DNA from: Coneutiohabitans sp964457925
GTDB taxonomy: Bacteria; Zhuqueibacterota; Zhuqueibacteria; Zhuqueibacterales; Zhuqueibacteraceae
Direction of reading: 5' to 3'
Length of the DNA stretch: 64,000 nucleotides
NCBI GenBank assembly: GCA_964457925.1
Contig: CAYWGH010000014.1
Span: 1-64,000 of the forward strand
Positions 43,804 to 53,817 of the stretch are shown here, piece by piece (the stretch's first letter is position 1; each line of letters opens with the position of its first letter). The notes beneath the pieces were generated by a model, which saw only the letters and a program-made list of their open reading frames with translations, was not told the origin of the DNA and made no database searches. The translations under genes and the position numbers were made by a program.

Positions 43804-44088
43804 TTATTCAACCGGCGCTGCCAGTTTACGAGCCATTTGCACGAGCTTTGGGGAAGCCGGACGTCGTAACTCAGCTTCCAAAATGCCATAAAACGTTTGC
43901 AACGCCCGGATTCGGCGCTGGCAGTGCTCGCATGTTACAAAATGCCCGGCAAAGCTCTCGTACAACGAGCGGTTGTGGGAGACGTTCAAGAGTACGAATT
44001 CCAGCGACTCTACATCTAAGCACTCTTCCCTGATCACCCCGAACGGCCGGGGGATCCTGTTCCACTGGCGATGATAGTTTTTCTTCAT
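43804..44088 (-). CDS. Small zinc-finger protein, anti-sigma-like
   Basis: 94 residues. It contains H-x3-C-x2-C (HFVTCEHCQRRI, about residues 49-60), the hallmark of zinc-binding anti-sigma (ZAS) domains, preceded by a helix (LLNVSHNRSLYESFAG). There is no membrane helix, so it would be cytosolic. It lies 236 bp after a gene with sigma-region-2-like sequence. It could equally be a redox- or metal-sensing regulator. Confidence 0.6.
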   Translation of the reverse strand: MKKNYHRQWNRIPRPFGVIREECLDVESLEFVLLNVSHNRSLYESFAGHFVTCEHCQRRIRALQTFYGILEAELRRPASPKLVQMARKLAAPVE

Positions 44089-44324
44089 GTTTTCATCGTG
44101 AAGATTCGCCCTTTCCTGCAGTTATCGTCCTAACGCAAGAAAAGGGTGGTTAGGGTCTTGTCATCAGCGTTTTCCTGTTCCTGGGTCAGACTGTCTCATC
44201 CACGAACGCTGATCTTTCAAATTTGTACTCTCAATATACTGACAAAGACCCTATTTCACGGAAAAACCGTTGCCAACTTTTACCCAAAAAATACCCGCGA
44301 AATCCCGCCCTGAAAATTATAGAG

Positions 44325-45464
44325 TTACAGCAATTCCTTGAGATATTCGCGAAACCATTTTTTGGTCAACTTGCCTAAATATTCAAAGATCGTGCGCTCT
44401 TCCTGACGATACCGGCGTTGTGTCAAATCCGGCATGTATTTGCGCAGATGGCGAAAATACGATTCGATTTTCTTGCTGTGCGTAATGTCTTCCAGCACAT
44501 CCGCGAGCGTGCGATAATAAACGTCGCCCTTTTCCTCGGGAATCTTCCCGCTGGCGACATATTGATTCTGTATCTTAACGCGAACCCGTTGTAGCACCTT
44601 TTGTTTGGCTTGTTCAATTTCCTTCAGCCGCACATAGTCCAACGGCGAAATGTCCTCGATTTGCGCGATGAGACGGTTGCGGACGACTTCAAGATTGGTA
44701 TGGCGAATGAGGCGCGCGACCACGTCTGTGGGCAAATAATTTTGATAGCGCTCGTCAATGGTGACGACGGAAAGCATTTTGCGAATGGTAGTGGAGACGT
44801 GATCTTTCGGCGTATACAATTCGAGGTAATGATTCTTCAACGATTTCTCCGGAATGCTGGGCTTGGCTTTGCGCAGATAATTCAAATCTTCTTTGGTGAA
44901 CTCCGCCGGGCTGGCAACCGGTTCTGGATGTGTATCAAGCGTTGTGATGGAAGTTGCCGAAGCGGCATGCCGGGCGCTGCGCGCTTTTTTCACAAAAATA
45001 TACTCGCGGCCCATCTCGCGAAACGTGCCCAAGTCGCTGGCATTTTTCACGGCAACGCGAATGTTGCGGATGATCTTTGCGCCTTCGGGATCGCGCTCCT
45101 TGAAAATGCGCGACAATTCCTGCTTGGTTTTTTTGATCACCAGCCGGCGCAGCATGATGAGCAGCTCGACATCATTGGGATCGGCCTGGGCGTCGATATA
45201 GGGGCCGAAATAACGGCGCAATTGCACAAATTCGTTGTTCTCATTGCGCATGAACAGACCGGCAACGCAGTCGATGGCAAGATCATCCAACTCGCCGCTT
45301 TTGCGGCGGCGTTCCCATCGAATATGCTTGCCAATAACTTCCTGATACTTCAGATAACTAAGAGAAATCTTCTGCACGAGATTGATAAACTCAACAAGTT
45401 CCCCTTGGGAGTATCCACCTCTCACAATCCTCGGAATTAGGTAGGAAAGTTTTTTGGAGTCCAT
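44325..45464 (-). CDS. Unknown helical protein with sigma-region-2-like N-terminus
   Basis: 379 residues, almost all helical, many Lys/Arg, no signal peptide. Residues ~35-90 (YLKYQEVIGKHIRWERRRKS, then LDDLAIDCVAGLFMRNENNE) look like a divergent sigma-70 region 2. The middle holds a Ser/Thr/Ala/Pro-rich linker (about 165-190). The C-terminal third has DVVARLIRHTNLEVVRNRLIAQ and RLKEIEQAKQKVLQRVRVKI helices, and it ends in Lys-rich KKWFREYLKELL. No region 4 helix-turn-helix is recognised, so a sigma role is a guess. The zinc-finger gene follows on the same strand. Confidence 0.55.
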   Translation of the reverse strand: MDSKKLSYLIPRIVRGGYSQGELVEFINLVQKISLSYLKYQEVIGKHIRWERRRKSGELDDLAIDCVAGLFMRNENNEFVQLRRYFGPYIDAQADPNDVELLIMLRRLVIKKTKQELSRIFKERDPEGAKIIRNIRVAVKNASDLGTFREMGREYIFVKKARSARHAASATSITTLDTHPEPVASPAEFTKEDLNYLRKAKPSIPEKSLKNHYLELYTPKDHVSTTIRKMLSVVTIDERYQNYLPTDVVARLIRHTNLEVVRNRLIAQIEDISPLDYVRLKEIEQAKQKVLQRVRVKIQNQYVASGKIPEEKGDVYYRTLADVLEDITHSKKIESYFRHLRKYMPDLTQRRYRQEERTIFEYLGKLTKKWFREYLKELL

Positions 45465-46472
45465 CTGATGCGTCTCAAAGTTGCGTGAACAGTGCCAGTG
45501 GATTTGCCGGAAGTTATCTCCGATAACCTCCGCAAGATGATTGCAATGCGCTCCATTTTAGCAAACGTTATGCCTGCAAGACAAAAATTTTACGCCGAGG
45601 TTTTCATAATTAAACAAAGAGTTATGCCGGTTTTTATAACATGCCGTGCTGTCCAAGGCGAGAAAAACATTGCCTGAATGTTTCTCCCTGATACATTGTT
45701 CGCGGCTGAGACTTGCTCCGAGCGGCCAGTAATGTCTGCTTGCGAAAATTTTGCCCGCCATGATTTGTTAAGAAGAACCAAAAAACACGTTGCCGGCGTC
45801 GCCATGACCGGAAAGTGTCACATTGAAGAAGTAGGGCAAAGTTCTGCGGTGCAGGAGGATGAAGCGTTGGTTTGCTATTGACGCGAGGAAGTTACAACCC
45901 TACCGGCAATCGCGCGTTTTGCGCACGGATGGAATCCGATGTTTTCGTATTGCACACACTCACGTTTTTGTATCATTTCATAACATGCCGTCGGCGATTT
46001 AACTCGACGATACCACATTCGAAAAATCACCGCAGTGGGGCAGAGATCGCAGAGTAAGATTTATTAAAATTCCCAGCGAACTCTGCCTCTCAGCAGTGAA
46101 TCTGACATGGTTAATTTAACCTGGCGGTGTGGCCGAAAACCTCCTGCCCTGCGTAATCCATGAGGTTAACCATCTGTTTGCGAGTACATGGCTTGAGCGA
46201 AACAGGCTTTTCGGCTTTTCCCTAAAGTTGCGAGGTTGTCCTTGGTTTGAAGAGACGCGATAACGTCCGGACCAGCTGACAACCGCATGGTGGGATCGCA
46301 ACAAGGGAGAAACAAGCCAAAACATTTTCATTGGGATTTCATTTCCGTGAGCGACAAGCTTTCAGATTTTTATTTTGGCTTTGAAAAATTGCTGGTCGAA
46401 TCAGAGAGATGAAAAAAGGCGAGAGATAACACAATCAGCGGGCAGCGGCCGCCGGCAAACGTGCGAAGGTTT
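45465..46472. other. Kilobase of non-coding DNA with a repeat copy
   Basis: 1008 bp with no convincing gene. It contains the 121-bp repeat at 45999-46119. From 46120 to 46331 a GC-richer stretch (for example TAACGTCCGGACCAGCTGAC near 46262) has a minus-strand open frame with no recognised similarity and may be a decayed element. The left part (45465-45998) is featureless apart from promoter space for the gene at 44325-45464. Confidence 0.5.
45999..46119. repeat. 121-bp MITE-like dispersed repeat, copy D
   Basis: Starts TTAACTCGACGATACCACAT and ends in the complement of TTAAATTAACCATGTCAGAT. Same length and orientation as copy A. The right terminus has drifted slightly. Confidence 0.9.
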
Positions 46473-49400
46473 TTAATTGCCGCGAATGGCGATGTTGATG
46501 TTGATGCCCAATTCGGTGAAACTCACCTTGCCGTTGCGGTTGTCTTCGTTTCTGCCGATGTCGAGATGCGCGCCGCCCTGCACGCGATTGCTGAAGGAGT
46601 AACGCATCTCGGGCCGGAACGACCAAAGCTTGGTTTTGCTGTTCAAAATCTTTTCCGTTTTGCCGCCGCTGGCGTCCGCCAATTGCGAGTTGGTTTCACT
46701 CGTTTTGTAGTTGAAGGTAACGTTCAAATCCACCGAATTCTTCAGTTCTTTATTTTTCAGGAACGGAAACGGCAGGCGGAAACCCGAGCGTTTAGAATAG
46801 CTGTGCGTGACTGAGATATCCGCGCCTTCCGAGAAGGAGGCGCTTTGAAAGTAATAAGCAACCAGATCTTCGCCGGGCAAGGGCGGCGCCTTGCTGATAT
46901 TGTATTGCGGCGAATAGCCGTTGTTGATGTTGTAGGCAATGGTGGAGGTCATGCCGTTTTTCCAATTGATGTTGAGCCGCAACAAGGGCTGAAAACTGAA
47001 TGCGAATTTTTCATCAGTAATGCCGGCGCGCTCGGGCGTATCCCGCCAGCTATAGGATTTTTCACCGCTGAAATTGGTACTGGCGCTCACCGTGCTGGCC
47101 ACATGGCTGAACAATGGAAGTTTTTCCAAACCCGAAACATTCAATGTCCATTTCGGAAACGGCAAGCCGCTGGCATCGCCAAGCTTGAACCACGAGAGCG
47201 AGGAACTGCCCGTGGTGCGCACTTGCGAAGCCACGGTTTTTTGCCGCGAATAATCAAAACTCATCGTGATGTTGATGTTGCGGGTCAGCGCAAAACCGCT
47301 GGAGGCCGAAATATTTTCCGACTTGTTGTAATTGCGGAAGCTCGACGCTATACCTGCTTCCTGCTGCACGCCGGGGTCGAGCACGAATCCAAACATATAG
47401 GCCATGCGAATGCTGTCGCTCGATAGTGTGTTCATGCCATTATGCGCGACATTCTCGCTCTTGCGATAAGTGAGCGAGACATCCTTGAAATCGCCGAACC
47501 AGCGCAACAATGCGGTCACAGGATTGGGAAACGTACGGCTGCGGCGATCGCGTTTTTTCTCGTCCTTGCTTTTTCCGGTGGAATCGACTGCCGCGCCTGG
47601 AGACTGCTCCTCGTCGGGCACGCTGGGAGGCTGCGCTCGCGGCGACTCATCTTCTTTACTCGGACGCGTACCAGGTTGCGTTTTTTCACCCGGTCGCGCG
47701 CGCGAGCGCCCCGGCTCCTGCCGGCCCGGGGTTGGCGTTGGGGCTTTGCGTTTGGCAAATTGAAAAAGCTGTGAGAAGCGCAAAGATGAATTGAGGGAAA
47801 CGCTGCGGTTCAATGTCGTGCTCAGCGCCCCGAGCCGTTGTTGTAGGCTGTTATTCAAGCGGTAGTTGGCGCTGTACGTCATGCCGGTGGTCATCCAGCT
47901 GAACAAATTGGGATTATAGCTGACATTAAAGGTTTGAGCCGTGCTCAACAATTCACGCTTGCCCCAACTGAACCGCCGCAGGCCTTCAATGAAGCTCATG
48001 GTCGCATTCGCCGTCTCAGCGGAATCCGGGCCGCGCGCCACGCGCGGCTTGACCAAATGGTTGAAGGTTAGGCCGTAATCCGCGGTCAGGTTTTCGAACA
48101 GCTTGTAGGAACCGCTAATGCCCTCGGTGACGCCGAAATTCTGCGTGATAATGCTGTCGCCGCGCGCGATCTCGCGGCCATTCAGCGTGCGCCGCGTCTG
48201 GTTTAGCGTGACGGCGCTGTTGGCCTGAATTTTGGCGTCGAAACGTTGCGGCGAATAATACAGCTTGGTGGTGCTGAGCTTGCCGAACAGCGGCGTTTTA
48301 CCGATCCACGCAAACGGCGTGATGTAGTTGTTGCGTCCGAACGCCAGCCGATAATCGAGGTTGCCGGCATAGGCGGTACGTTCGGAGATGCGCGTTGTGC
48401 TGTTGGTCGCTTTGTTTTGGCTATAGCTAAAACTGCCGCTCAAATTGTCGATGGTATTTTTAATGATAAAGTTATTCGAGCGGCCGCGCCGGCTCACTGA
48501 GACGTTGACGCCGCGCTGCTTGGTATTGTCGTCGATCGCCGCCAGGTCGTCGTTCTTGAATTTTTGCAGCAGTTCCGGCGTCAAGAGAATGTCACTGCCC
48601 GGAATATATTTGGGACTCGATTTGCTTTCGGAGTAACTCGCCGATACCGGCACATTCAGACCGAGACTTTGCGGCAGCAGCTTGTCGAGCGTAAAATTGC
48701 CATTTACTGACAAGCGCCGGGAATTGTTGCCCGAGCCAAAGCGCTGCGAGACATTGTGGAAATCCGCATCCACGTCCTCGATTTCGAGATTGATGCCGCC
48801 GAGATCCGCCAGCCGCAGGTCCATGCGCCCGCGCATGGCCATGCCCTTTTCCTTTTGCACGCCGGAAACGCGCAACTCATCCAGCCAAATTTCTCCGGTG
48901 AATTCCTGCTGTCCGACATTTTGTATGCCGACGGTGAGCAGGCGGATGTTGGTGAGTGAGGGATTGCCGCGCACACGCCATTCCTGCCGTTTCGCCGGAT
49001 TGGGAACGAAGCTGTAATAATTGTCCACCTGGGTGATATCCGAGGGAAGTTGCTTCACCGCGCCTGATTGCAGCGCCTCCGCCAGCAACGCAGAATCTTG
49101 CAGCACGCGTTTGAAGTCAGTCAGCGCCGGCAGATAGATCGTCATCTCATTGCGCCGGTCCCAACGGTTGGGATTGTTGCCGCTGGTGGAATCGGGATCG
49201 GGAAAAACATCTTCCCGAAATTCGTAAAAGTGGTTTTCGTCCGCGCCAAAGCGGATGAAAAATTTAATCGTCGAAGTATCGGCATTGACTTTGACGCCGG
49301 GGCTGCCGTAGACGAACATTTTCAAGCTGTCATAGCGCACAAAATTCAACGATTGCAACGATTTTTGCGCCACCGCAGTCTCGCCCGGAATCAAACCGGC

Positions 49401-52400
49401 AGGAGTCACGCCTCCGGGCGGCACGGCTTTGCGCACGCGAAAAACCTGGGATTGTTCTTTCTCCTCGATTTTTTGAATGAGATTTTGTTCGCGTTTGACG
49501 CCGGGCGGAAACGGGTACGAGGGGTTTTCTTCCGTATTGATGATGGTTACATCGAAGCGCTCATCTTTTTCTTTGTTGAACTCGCCGAAAGCATTGCGTT
49601 CTTTCGTGATGCCCACCTCTTTCCATTCATTGCTGACCAGGCTGATTTCTGCCAATTGCAGGCGGCCCGGTTGCTTAAAACCGTCAATCCAAATGCGCGC
49701 GAATTCCACGCGCGACAGCGTGGCCACACCTACGGTGTCAGCGGCATCCGTGAGCGGAATGCGATACAGCGTCCAGCCGCTGCCCTCCCGGCCGCGCCCG
49801 GCGATGTATTTGTTGGATTGGGTGGGATTGTTGAGGTCGATCAAATAACTCAGATAGGCGTTGTCACGGTCAAGTGCGCCGTTGGCGTTCAAATCTTCGG
49901 TGTCGGGCCGCAAACCGCCTTCGTCGCTCAGGCTGCCGCCCTTGCCGTTATTCTCCGTGCCGTTCAACGTACCGCCGCCAAACGAAATCTTGTTGGACAC
50001 CCAATCGTCGTTGCTGGAAGGCTCGCCCCAGTCTTGAATACCGTTGCGGTTGATATCCCAGAAGTCGTTGGGATCGGCGCCCACCATCATGTCGAGCCCC
50101 ACGTCTTCGCCGTCATCGAGAACGTTGTTGAAGAAGCGATTGCGCACCAGATCTTCGGAGTTGAGCGAATCGTTGGGAATGGCGTCCTCCGAAATCAAAC
50201 CAAGATCGATGTGCACGCGTCCGGTGTCGCCATTGATCCAGACTTCCAGAAATTTTGATTCGGTTTGATCGAAATAACCCGGCGACAATGCGCGCAAAAT
50301 GCCCGCCCAAGATTTTTCCGGTTCAGACACCGGCGTGCCCTGCAGCGTTCGGGCCGGCTGCGGAATGAAATCAAAAACCAAAACCGGCAGATTTTGCGGC
50401 GCACCGCCCAAACCGGCATTCGTCTGCCGTGTGGTATAGATTTCAGTAACTGGAATGCCTTGAATTGGATTCCACCAAATGAAATCGCCGCGCCGCGCCA
50501 GCGCTTTGCGCCGCGACCGGGTGAGAAAGTCCCCTCCGGGATCGTCATAGAGCACGGCCAGGTCGTCGTTCAAAATTTCCACCGGAATCGAAGATTGCAC
50601 CCAGGCGCGGCGCGACACGCCCAGCGGCGTCGTGCGTTTCGTACCCTCGAAATCGTCCACATATGCCACGCCGTTGGGATCGCCGGTTTCCCGGTTATTT
50701 AGCGCATTGGGATTGGGAATGATCTGCGCGATTTCGCCTTCGAGATTGAGAGTGCTGGCTTGCTGCGTCGCAATCATGGGCAAAGCGTCAAGCGCGCGGC
50801 TGAGAAAATTGGGCTGGAACTGCAAACGCGCATTGAAATCCCACACTAAATTTTTCATGGGGCCGCGGTCTTCACCGCCGCTCAAGCGCACACGCTGCTC
50901 CAGCGAGCGCTCGCTTAAATACAGCAGCGTGCCGCCAATGAACGAATCTTTATTGATGCGGAATTCCGCGCGCGAGCCGAGAATGGATTTCTTTTCGAGT
51001 TGAAAAAGCTGGTTGTTCTGATAGGTGATTTCAAGCTGTGCGTCGGGCTTATTTGCTTCGGGATTGGTGACGGTGAGTGTGCCGGAGAAATAATCGATGA
51101 CATAATCCGTGTCGCGCACCAAGCGGTTGCCGCGCAACGACACCTCTTCGGAGCCTTCAATGACGTTAAAGCCGAGTTGGTACGTGGAAGTTTTGTTTTG
51201 AGATTTGACCTCAATAATAAATTTGGACAGGCGCTGCTGCTCGCTGTAAGACGCGGTATCGTACATGGCCGTGACTTGCTTGTCGAGCGGCAGGGGATTC
51301 TTGAAAACCTGGAATGACTGCGAAGCCTGATCAAACACAAACACCGAATCCCGTGCGTCAAACGGCCGCAAAAAGGGGAAGGTCAATTCGCCGGCGCCGC
51401 GATTGACCACGAATCCGTCAAGATCGATTTGGTTGTCCGGCCGGCGCTCGCCGTTGACATTGGTTTCGTCCAACCCGAAAATATTGAGATACGAAATCTG
51501 GCCGCCGCCCGGCAAAATCAGCGTTTCTTCCGGAGTGCCGGCCGAGCCGGGTTGATAATATACGCGGATGTCCAAACCCTCTTCCGGAATGTTGCGGCTG
51601 CCCAGATCGTAGACATTCTTCCACTCCAGATGCCAGGTGTCATCTAAATCGCGGGGCGCGGGCAAGGTGGTGCGCTCACGCAACAGCTTCAGGCGAAATG
51701 GCCTGCCGGTGACAAAGTTGATGTCGCCATGGATTTCGCCGTCGTTCGTCTCATAGGCCACGGCAAGCGCCTCCCCGTCTTGTGCGCGCTGCGTCAAGCG
51801 AATATAGCCCAGCGACGGCTCATAGCGATAATCCAGCTCTGGAACCAGCTTGCGGAAACTGCCTGAAACTCTTTCCCGTTCATCCAGCGCAAGGACATTG
51901 CCATCGGCATCCAAAAGCGCCTCGCGATAAGCATCGCCCGGAATATTTTTGGGATCGTCAAGGCGGCCGGTAACATACACCTCCAGCCGCCTGATTTGCC
52001 GGCCGGTCGGAACCGCCAGGTGCCGCCATTTTTCCGAGTAGTAGCGGAAGTTTTCGCGATACTCGCGGTGCAGGAAGAAATACGTATCGCGCACATAATT
52101 CAAGTCGCGCACGCTGTAATCTTTTGCCTGAGCGCCGCCGCTTGCGCTGAGCTTCTTGCTTTCGCCTTTCTCCTGGCTCGCGATCGCCGTGATAAAGAGA
52201 TTGCCGAGCTGCATTTCAGACTTGAGGCCGAACAAGCCGGCGTTGCCGCCGCCAAAGGTGACATAGCGCGTGCCCGGCAACGAAAGCGCAATGTTGCCGG
52301 CTTCCACTTTTTTGAGAATATCGTCTTCAAAGCCGGTGTAATTTAATTTGATGTTGTTTTCAAAATCGAAGGCACGCTCGCTGTCCTGATCGACGTTCAC

Positions 52401-53096
52401 CGTTACCTTTTCACCGATGCGGCCCGTGACCGTGAAGCGCTGTTTTTGCGTCATCTTGAAATTCGTGTTCGAGCCGTAGTTGAACGCGGTGCGCTGTTCG
52501 GTGCGGTCTTCCTTGCGAAAACCGCCGTCGATTTGAATATCGCCCTGGACGTTTAAGCCCACACTGCTGCCGCCGAAAATTTGCGCAAACGCCTTGCTCT
52601 TGATCGGCACTGGAATGTCCACATCCAGGCCGCCGCGGCCCGCGCGCGTTTCCGCCCCGGGCGCCAGGCTTTTGGCCAGGGCATTTTGCCAGAGTTTCAA
52701 CTCATTGTTGCGCAGCCGCTCGGCGTAATAAAGCTGAATGGGAGCTTTGTAGGGCGCGCGAATCGGCTGTTCAAACAGCTCTTCGCGAATGGTGATATAT
52801 TGACCGGTGGAATCAACGGCGACTTTGCGCTGCAACGAGGAGGGACGCCAGCGCTGTCCAAAACTGCCGCCGTACAAGCGGGTCAATCCCGTAGCGCCGG
52901 GTTCATCAAAGGGAGAAACGCGGGGATCATACGTTCGGACGGCGGGCAACGGCAGGTTCAAGCCGGAACGGATGGCGGCAGCCGTCGTGTCCTGCCCCCA
53001 TAAGCGGCCCGGCGGCAGACAGAAACAAAAAAAGACCAAGAAGCACGTGCAAAGCTGTGGCGTGGCCCTTCGTCCAATGCGATAGTAAAACGTCAT
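46473..53096 (-). CDS. sprA: SprA-family T9SS outer-membrane translocon protein
   Basis: 2207 residues, about the family size (the Flavobacterium protein is ~2400). A signal peptide ends near LPPGRLWGQ. The N-terminal region holds the family's repeated pattern (SLQRKVAVDSTGQYITIREEL, then IPVPIKSKAFAQIFGGSSVG). The middle has YNPNPNALNNRET-like and FEGTKRTTPLGVSRRAW segments, and most of the last 900 residues form strands of a very large beta-barrel. A Pro/Arg/Ser-rich low-complexity insert lies near residues 1770-1850. SprA forms the pore of the type IX secretion system. Its presence predicts PorV and the other Sov/Gld components elsewhere, and explains the sorting domains on nearby secreted proteins. 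Confidence 0.95.
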   Translation of the reverse strand: MTFYYRIGRRATPQLCTCFLVFFCFCLPPGRLWGQDTTAAAIRSGLNLPLPAVRTYDPRVSPFDEPGATGLTRLYGGSFGQRWRPSSLQRKVAVDSTGQYITIREELFEQPIRAPYKAPIQLYYAERLRNNELKLWQNALAKSLAPGAETRAGRGGLDVDIPVPIKSKAFAQIFGGSSVGLNVQGDIQIDGGFRKEDRTEQRTAFNYGSNTNFKMTQKQRFTVTGRIGEKVTVNVDQDSERAFDFENNIKLNYTGFEDDILKKVEAGNIALSLPGTRYVTFGGGNAGLFGLKSEMQLGNLFITAIASQEKGESKKLSASGGAQAKDYSVRDLNYVRDTYFFLHREYRENFRYYSEKWRHLAVPTGRQIRRLEVYVTGRLDDPKNIPGDAYREALLDADGNVLALDERERVSGSFRKLVPELDYRYEPSLGYIRLTQRAQDGEALAVAYETNDGEIHGDINFVTGRPFRLKLLRERTTLPAPRDLDDTWHLEWKNVYDLGSRNIPEEGLDIRVYYQPGSAGTPEETLILPGGGQISYLNIFGLDETNVNGERRPDNQIDLDGFVVNRGAGELTFPFLRPFDARDSVFVFDQASQSFQVFKNPLPLDKQVTAMYDTASYSEQQRLSKFIIEVKSQNKTSTYQLGFNVIEGSEEVSLRGNRLVRDTDYVIDYFSGTLTVTNPEANKPDAQLEITYQNNQLFQLEKKSILGSRAEFRINKDSFIGGTLLYLSERSLEQRVRLSGGEDRGPMKNLVWDFNARLQFQPNFLSRALDALPMIATQQASTLNLEGEIAQIIPNPNALNNRETGDPNGVAYVDDFEGTKRTTPLGVSRRAWVQSSIPVEILNDDLAVLYDDPGGDFLTRSRRKALARRGDFIWWNPIQGIPVTEIYTTRQTNAGLGGAPQNLPVLVFDFIPQPARTLQGTPVSEPEKSWAGILRALSPGYFDQTESKFLEVWINGDTGRVHIDLGLISEDAIPNDSLNSEDLVRNRFFNNVLDDGEDVGLDMMVGADPNDFWDINRNGIQDWGEPSSNDDWVSNKISFGGGTLNGTENNGKGGSLSDEGGLRPDTEDLNANGALDRDNAYLSYLIDLNNPTQSNKYIAGRGREGSGWTLYRIPLTDAADTVGVATLSRVEFARIWIDGFKQPGRLQLAEISLVSNEWKEVGITKERNAFGEFNKEKDERFDVTIINTEENPSYPFPPGVKREQNLIQKIEEKEQSQVFRVRKAVPPGGVTPAGLIPGETAVAQKSLQSLNFVRYDSLKMFVYGSPGVKVNADTSTIKFFIRFGADENHFYEFREDVFPDPDSTSGNNPNRWDRRNEMTIYLPALTDFKRVLQDSALLAEALQSGAVKQLPSDITQVDNYYSFVPNPAKRQEWRVRGNPSLTNIRLLTVGIQNVGQQEFTGEIWLDELRVSGVQKEKGMAMRGRMDLRLADLGGINLEIEDVDADFHNVSQRFGSGNNSRRLSVNGNFTLDKLLPQSLGLNVPVSASYSESKSSPKYIPGSDILLTPELLQKFKNDDLAAIDDNTKQRGVNVSVSRRGRSNNFIIKNTIDNLSGSFSYSQNKATNSTTRISERTAYAGNLDYRLAFGRNNYITPFAWIGKTPLFGKLSTTKLYYSPQRFDAKIQANSAVTLNQTRRTLNGREIARGDSIITQNFGVTEGISGSYKLFENLTADYGLTFNHLVKPRVARGPDSAETANATMSFIEGLRRFSWGKRELLSTAQTFNVSYNPNLFSWMTTGMTYSANYRLNNSLQQRLGALSTTLNRSVSLNSSLRFSQLFQFAKRKAPTPTPGRQEPGRSRARPGEKTQPGTRPSKEDESPRAQPPSVPDEEQSPGAAVDSTGKSKDEKKRDRRSRTFPNPVTALLRWFGDFKDVSLTYRKSENVAHNGMNTLSSDSIRMAYMFGFVLDPGVQQEAGIASSFRNYNKSENISASSGFALTRNINITMSFDYSRQKTVASQVRTTGSSSLSWFKLGDASGLPFPKWTLNVSGLEKLPLFSHVASTVSASTNFSGEKSYSWRDTPERAGITDEKFAFSFQPLLRLNINWKNGMTSTIAYNINNGYSPQYNISKAPPLPGEDLVAYYFQSASFSEGADISVTHSYSKRSGFRLPFPFLKNKELKNSVDLNVTFNYKTSETNSQLADASGGKTEKILNSKTKLWSFRPEMRYSFSNRVQGGAHLDIGRNEDNRNGKVSFTELGININIAIRGN

Positions 53097-53697
53097 GATG
53101 GGATAATCTCTAACTCACTGTTTGATGTTCTGTAGCAAAGCGTTCGATAGATACCTCCATCTTGGTCAGTCAAATATTTTAAAGCGCGGGAAAAGTAGCA
53201 TGCCCGCCGTTGAGAAGCAAGCAAAAATATAATAACAACTGCCTGAAAATATTGCCGATGCCGGAACTACCGTTTGCCTAAAAAGTAGCGCCATTCAAAT
53301 GCAAACATGCTCAGACTGGACTTGGCCGCGTCTTAACCGAGAGGATTAGCTAAGCGCCGGCATTCAAAGTTGTCTTGTAGAACATCGGCCGCGCCCGGTT
53401 TTTTTAACCTTTCGTTAAACCGGAAGAGCTGGGAGATTGTTCCGAGGTGAAAAATCTTGGCCGTCGTAATTTTCAAGATGTCGAGACGATTTCTGCGGAT
53501 TGGCAGGCGCTGAGCTTGTCGTGCCGGAGCGGTTGGCAGTCTCGATATTGTTCAGCGCGACAGCGGCAGATGAAAGCGTATTTCATTGCCGTCCGGGGCG
53601 GTGATGCTGATGCTTGAATCCGGGAGTTTCAAGCAGATATGCAATTGTTGTCTCATTGGTTGAGTAAAACTCTGAAAGCGCTTTGCCCGCGAAAATA
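53097..53697. other. sprA upstream region
   Basis: 601 bp between two minus-strand transcripts. It should contain the sprA promoter near 53097-53200. A minus-strand frame 53552-53656 (MRQQLHICLKLPDSSISITA onward, ~34 residues, ending FHLPLSR) has beta-strand-like composition but no known family. Nothing else was identified. Confidence 0.4.
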
Positions 53698-53734
53698 AAA
53701 TCCCACCAAAAGCGAAGATCTTTTGGTGGGATTT
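53698..53734 (-). terminator. Intrinsic terminator of the cohesin-dockerin gene
   Basis: A perfect 15-bp stem AAATCCCACCAAAAG / CTTTTGGTGGGATTT has a 7-nt loop. The minus strand continues TATTTTCG. It lies ~84 bp past the gene stop. It is close in sequence to the hairpin at 37086-37121. Confidence 0.75.
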
Positions 53735-53817
53735 CAACTTCTGTGGGCGGGATTCACAATGCTGTTCGAAGATCCCGGCTTTCAAATTGCCCAAAAATCA
53801 ATCTGATCTTTACAAAC

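Noticed and set aside
49068..50258. 396-residue plus-strand frame opposite sprA
   Set aside because: Antisense shadow of the SprA gene, without motifs or a plausible ribosome-binding site.
53552..53656. 34-residue minus frame ending FHLPLSR upstream of sprA
   Set aside because: It looks somewhat protein-like, but it has no ribosome-binding site and no known family; left as a note on the intergenic entry.
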